DNA of 64,000 nucleotides from Pseudovibrio sp947494035 (GTDB lineage Bacteria; Pseudomonadota; Alphaproteobacteria; Rhizobiales; Stappiaceae). Each line of letters begins with the position of its first letter. The stretch's first letter is position 1. Below are positions 63,828 to 64,000 of this stretch, one piece after another. The notes below the pieces were generated by a model. That model made no database searches. It had not been told where the DNA came from and saw only the letters and a list, made by a program, of their open reading frames with translations. The DNA is taken from positions 1 through 64,000 of the forward strand of contig CANLTN010000017.1 of NCBI GenBank assembly GCA_947494035.1, written 5' to 3'. Position numbers and translations under genes: made by a program.

Positions 63828-64000
63828 GTTTGAGACAAAACCTCTAGCTATCACGGTGCATTTAAATCTCCACTTTCCTCAAGCCTGTCCAGTTCGTGAT
63901 GGTTTATTATCGCGTATGTCTTTAACTCCAGAACTGGCAGCCACTTTTGGAAGACACGCTATAAAGCAGTACTATTCAAGCGCGTTTATATTCCATAGGT

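Overview
Organism. The window looks like a chromosome segment of a marine, heterotrophic alphaproteobacterium, most like the Stappiaceae/Rhodobacterales type (for example Pseudovibrio). This is inferred from a moderate GC content, alphaproteobacterial-type proteins, TRAP and glucose ABC transport, glycine betaine demethylation and sarcosine oxidase. No rRNA or tRNA gene was recognised, so the assignment is not proven.

Layout. 1-5.4 kb: the 3' tip of an IS630-type transposase, a fadD-like acyl-CoA ligase with its TetR regulator, and a complete TRAP transporter (P, Q, M). 5.6-11.9 kb: an HD hydrolase, then a LacI regulator divergent from a glucose/mannose ABC operon (gtsABCD-like) with candidate operators. 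12.5-16.5 kb: serine transporter and serine deaminase (sdaC, sdaA), then a secreted endonuclease/phosphatase-fold protein. 16.8-19.0 kb: a damaged ribose locus. A perfect palindromic operator is followed by the first codons of rbsD joined to the last codons of rbsB, then intact rbsR and rbsK; the transporter is gone. 19.1-21.4 kb: the queCDEF queuosine precursor operon. 21.7-28.6 kb: a zinc alcohol dehydrogenase, a DUF1989 protein, an isoquinoline-1-oxidoreductase-type molybdoenzyme, norEF-like oxidase subunits, and a small lipoprotein gene with a G9 tract.

28.9-48.5 kb is an amino-acid and methylated-amine block. It holds ornithine cyclodeaminase with an Lrp regulator, a DAO-GcvT fusion demethylase, gbcAB (betaine to dimethylglycine), soxBDAG (sarcosine to glycine), a second DAO-GcvT dehydrogenase (dimethylglycine to sarcosine) with a choline-kinase-like gene, and two paralogous GlxA-type AraC regulators. 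Together these encode the route betaine -> dimethylglycine -> sarcosine -> glycine. SdaA elsewhere in the window could take the carbon on to pyruvate through serine.

48.9-60.2 kb is an accessory, partly decayed region. It holds surface-polysaccharide genes (methyltransferase, KpsC/S-like, GT8, FkbM methyltransferase, hexapeptide transferase), a radical SAM/SPASM remnant, a tandem array of tiny lipoprotein genes with decayed copies, an orphan sugar-binding protein, an Rrf2 regulator, an MFS exporter and an IS3 orfA remnant. 60.3-63.8 kb carries a YejA-like peptide-binding protein and a sodium/solute symporter.

The most interesting points are the rbs deletion scar, the lipoprotein array with its relative at 28.3 kb, the SPASM remnant, a 54-codon ORF whose ribosome binding site lies in a hairpin, and a promoter element shared by gbcA and the first DAO-GcvT gene.
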